Source: Novosphingobium album (ex Liu et al. 2023) (GTDB lineage: Bacteria; Pseudomonadota; Alphaproteobacteria; Sphingomonadales; Sphingomonadaceae). From it: a stretch of DNA of 64,000 nucleotides. Positions 62,656 through 64,000 of the stretch are shown here, one piece after another. The notes under the pieces are model-generated. The model was not told where the DNA came from, searched no databases, and was given only the letters and a program-made list of their open reading frames with translations. Every line of letters begins with the position of its first letter. Position 1 is the first letter of the stretch. Both the position numbers and the translations under genes were made by a program. The stretch is from assembly GCF_029076845.1 (NCBI RefSeq), contig NZ_JARESE010000010.1, forward strand, positions 1-64,000. Direction: 5' to 3'.

Positions 62656-63057
62656 CTACCCAGCCGCGAGGAACGGCGCGGCGACTTCGGCCGGAACCCG
62701 CTTCAACCGGCCCGAGGCGATCTCGATCATCGCCCAGGTGGTGCGCGCCGAGACGATGGGCTTGCCCGCCGCGTCGCGAAACTCCACGCGCCGATCGAAC
62801 CGCGCGCCGCTGGGCCCCTCGGGAATGAACGTATGCGCGGTGACTTGCTCGCCTTCGCGCACGTTGCCGCGATAGTCGATCTCGTGCCGCGTCACGACCC
62901 AGGCATAACGCGCCTGATGCTCGGCCGACGCCACCGCCTGCCAATGGGCGGTGGCGATCACTTCCATCCACTGCACCCAAACCGCGTTGTTGACGTGGCC
63001 CATCACGTCGATGTGCTCGGGCCCCGCCGTGAAGGTCATGGTGAAGCCGTTGCCCAT
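62656..63057 (-). CDS. Acyl-CoA thioesterase (4HBT hotdog fold)
   Basis: A 133-aa hotdog protein of the 4-hydroxybenzoyl-CoA thioesterase/YbgC group. The active-site helix region EHIDVMGHVNNAVWVQWMEV holds the catalytic Asp, and IDYRGNVREGEQV and SARTTWAMIEIASGRLKRVP complete the fold. It hydrolyses an acyl-CoA of unknown chain. It lies 4 bases after the S9 peptidase gene in the same direction, so the two are an operon. Confidence 0.9.
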   Translation of the reverse strand: MGNGFTMTFTAGPEHIDVMGHVNNAVWVQWMEVIATAHWQAVASAEHQARYAWVVTRHEIDYRGNVREGEQVTAHTFIPEGPSGARFDRRVEFRDAAGKPIVSARTTWAMIEIASGRLKRVPAEVAAPFLAAG

Positions 63058-63061
63058 CGGG

Positions 63062-64000
63062 TCAGTCCGCCACGCCCAGCTGCCACAGGATAAAGGCGAA
63101 TTCCTCGGCCGTTTCGCGCAAGCTCTCGAACCGGCCGGACTTGCCGCCGTGGCCCGCGCCCATGTTGGTCTTGAGGATCAGCTCATGGCCGTCGGTCTTC
63201 AGTTCGCGCAGCCGCGCCACCCACTTGGCCGGTTCCCAATAGGTCACGCGCGGATCGTTGAGGCCGGCCGTCACCATCATCGGCGGATAGGCCTGCGCGC
63301 GCACGTTGTCATAGGGGCTGTAGCCGCGGATCAGATCGAAGGCGGCCTGGTCCTCGATGGGATTGCCCCATTCGGGCCATTCGCCCGGCGTCAGCGGCAG
63401 CGAAGGGTCCAGCATCGTCGCCAGCACGTCGACGAACGGCACATGCGCGACGACCGCGCCGAACAGTTCGGGATCGGAATTGACCACCGCGCCCATCAGC
63501 TCTCCGCCCGCCGATCCGCCCGAGATGCTGATCCGGCCCTTCGCGGTATAGCCGCGATCGATCAGCGCCCGGGCCGCATCGACGAAATCGTTGAACGTGT
63601 TGGTGCGCTTCTCCAGCTTGCCGGCCTTGTACCAGGCACGGCCCAGGTCATCCCCGCCCCGGATATGCGCGATGGCATAAGCAAAGCCGCGATCGACGAG
63701 GCTGAGCCGCGAGGTCGAGAAGCCCGGCTCGATCGCGATGCCGTAAGCGCCATAGCCATAGAGATGCAGCGGCCCGCCCGGCGCGCGATCCTTGCGCATG
63801 ACGACGCTGACCGGAATCGCGGTGCCATCGCGGGCGGTGATCTCCAGCCGCTCGGTGGTGTAGAGCGCGGCGTCGTAGCCCGAGGGGATCTGCTGCACCT
63901 TCAGCGTTTCCAGGGTGCCGCCGGCAACGTGATAGTCATAGACCGTCGCCGGGCTGACCATCGATTCGTAGGACAGCCGCAGCTTTTCCATGTGCCATTC
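63062..64000 (-). CDS. S9 family peptidase (oligopeptidase B-like), 5' part beyond window
   Basis: The C-terminal 312 residues of a prolyl oligopeptidase family enzyme; the frame continues past 64000, so the N-terminal propeller and start are missing. The alpha/beta hydrolase domain is complete: nucleophile SISGGSAGGELMGAVV, Asp in VTAGLNDPRVTYWEP and His in MGAGHGGKSGRFE. ALYTTERLEITARDGTAIPV and AHIRGGDDLGRAWY are typical of protease II, which cuts after basic residues in short peptides. Confidence 0.93.
   Translation of the reverse strand, partial: EWHMEKLRLSYESMVSPATVYDYHVAGGTLETLKVQQIPSGYDAALYTTERLEITARDGTAIPVSVVMRKDRAPGGPLHLYGYGAYGIAIEPGFSTSRLSLVDRGFAYAIAHIRGGDDLGRAWYKAGKLEKRTNTFNDFVDAARALIDRGYTAKGRISISGGSAGGELMGAVVNSDPELFGAVVAHVPFVDVLATMLDPSLPLTPGEWPEWGNPIEDQAAFDLIRGYSPYDNVRAQAYPPMMVTAGLNDPRVTYWEPAKWVARLRELKTDGHELILKTNMGAGHGGKSGRFESLRETAEEFAFILWQLGVAD

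Overview
The window is high-GC chromosomal DNA that reads as an alphaproteobacterium of the order Sphingomonadales (Novosphingobium/Sphingomonas type). Evidence: cobalamin-dependent methionine synthase split over two genes behind a SahR-like regulator, a UrcA-family secreted protein, GapR (DUF2312) beside DUF1244 and pyruvate kinase, YebC next to ruvC, a PEP-CTERM-like surface protein, and overall gene style. It is mostly core genome, densely packed, with frequent ATGA overlaps and several GTG or TTG starts. I see no rRNA, tRNA, CRISPR array, transposase or prophage. No gene-free stretch exceeds 300 bases.

Layout. 1-7 kb: guaA (its 3' end meets a lower-GC stretch at the window edge), a UrcA-like protein, a 26-aa peptide gene, gyrB, a long nested hairpin, and a flavoprotein with a cyclic-nucleotide-binding domain. 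7-15 kb: small zincin, surface 5'-nucleotidase, lgt/MidA-like operon, glnD. 15-22 kb: TetR-SDR divergent pair with a clear operator, patatin plus 3-hydroxybutyrate dehydrogenase (likely PHB turnover), DUF983 and a GntR/aminotransferase regulator, gltX. 22-30.5 kb: nadE, a small lipoprotein, and the methionine operon sahR-metF-metH(N)-metH(C), which contains two different palindromic repeats, one overlapping a ribosome-binding site and one inside an open reading frame. 30.5-38 kb: an RSL-type fucose lectin homologue, two tiny genes, SDR, recQ, amidohydrolase and P450. 38-47.5 kb: L,D-transpeptidase, EamA transporter, aconitase, a Ser/Thr/Gly-repeat protein, ruvB, ruvA and, displaced, ruvC. 47.5-55 kb: yebC, a CPBP protease, gapR, DUF1244, pyk, yggS, a ThiE-like gene, ftsK. 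55-64 kb: a yfiR-yfiN-yfiB-like cyclic-di-GMP module, a CPA2 antiporter, alanine dehydrogenase, a second GGDEF protein, a thioesterase and a partial S9 peptidase.

The most unusual content lies in small or non-coding structure: at least three families of long palindromic elements (18.6, 27.6, 29.8, 46.9, 52.8 and 62.6 kb), one translated in frame inside methionine synthase and one supplying and potentially sequestering its Shine-Dalgarno sequence; the two-repeat lectin with altered sugar-stacking tryptophans; and a complete YfiRNB-type signalling module in a sphingomonad. All family assignments come from reading motifs; no database search was run.
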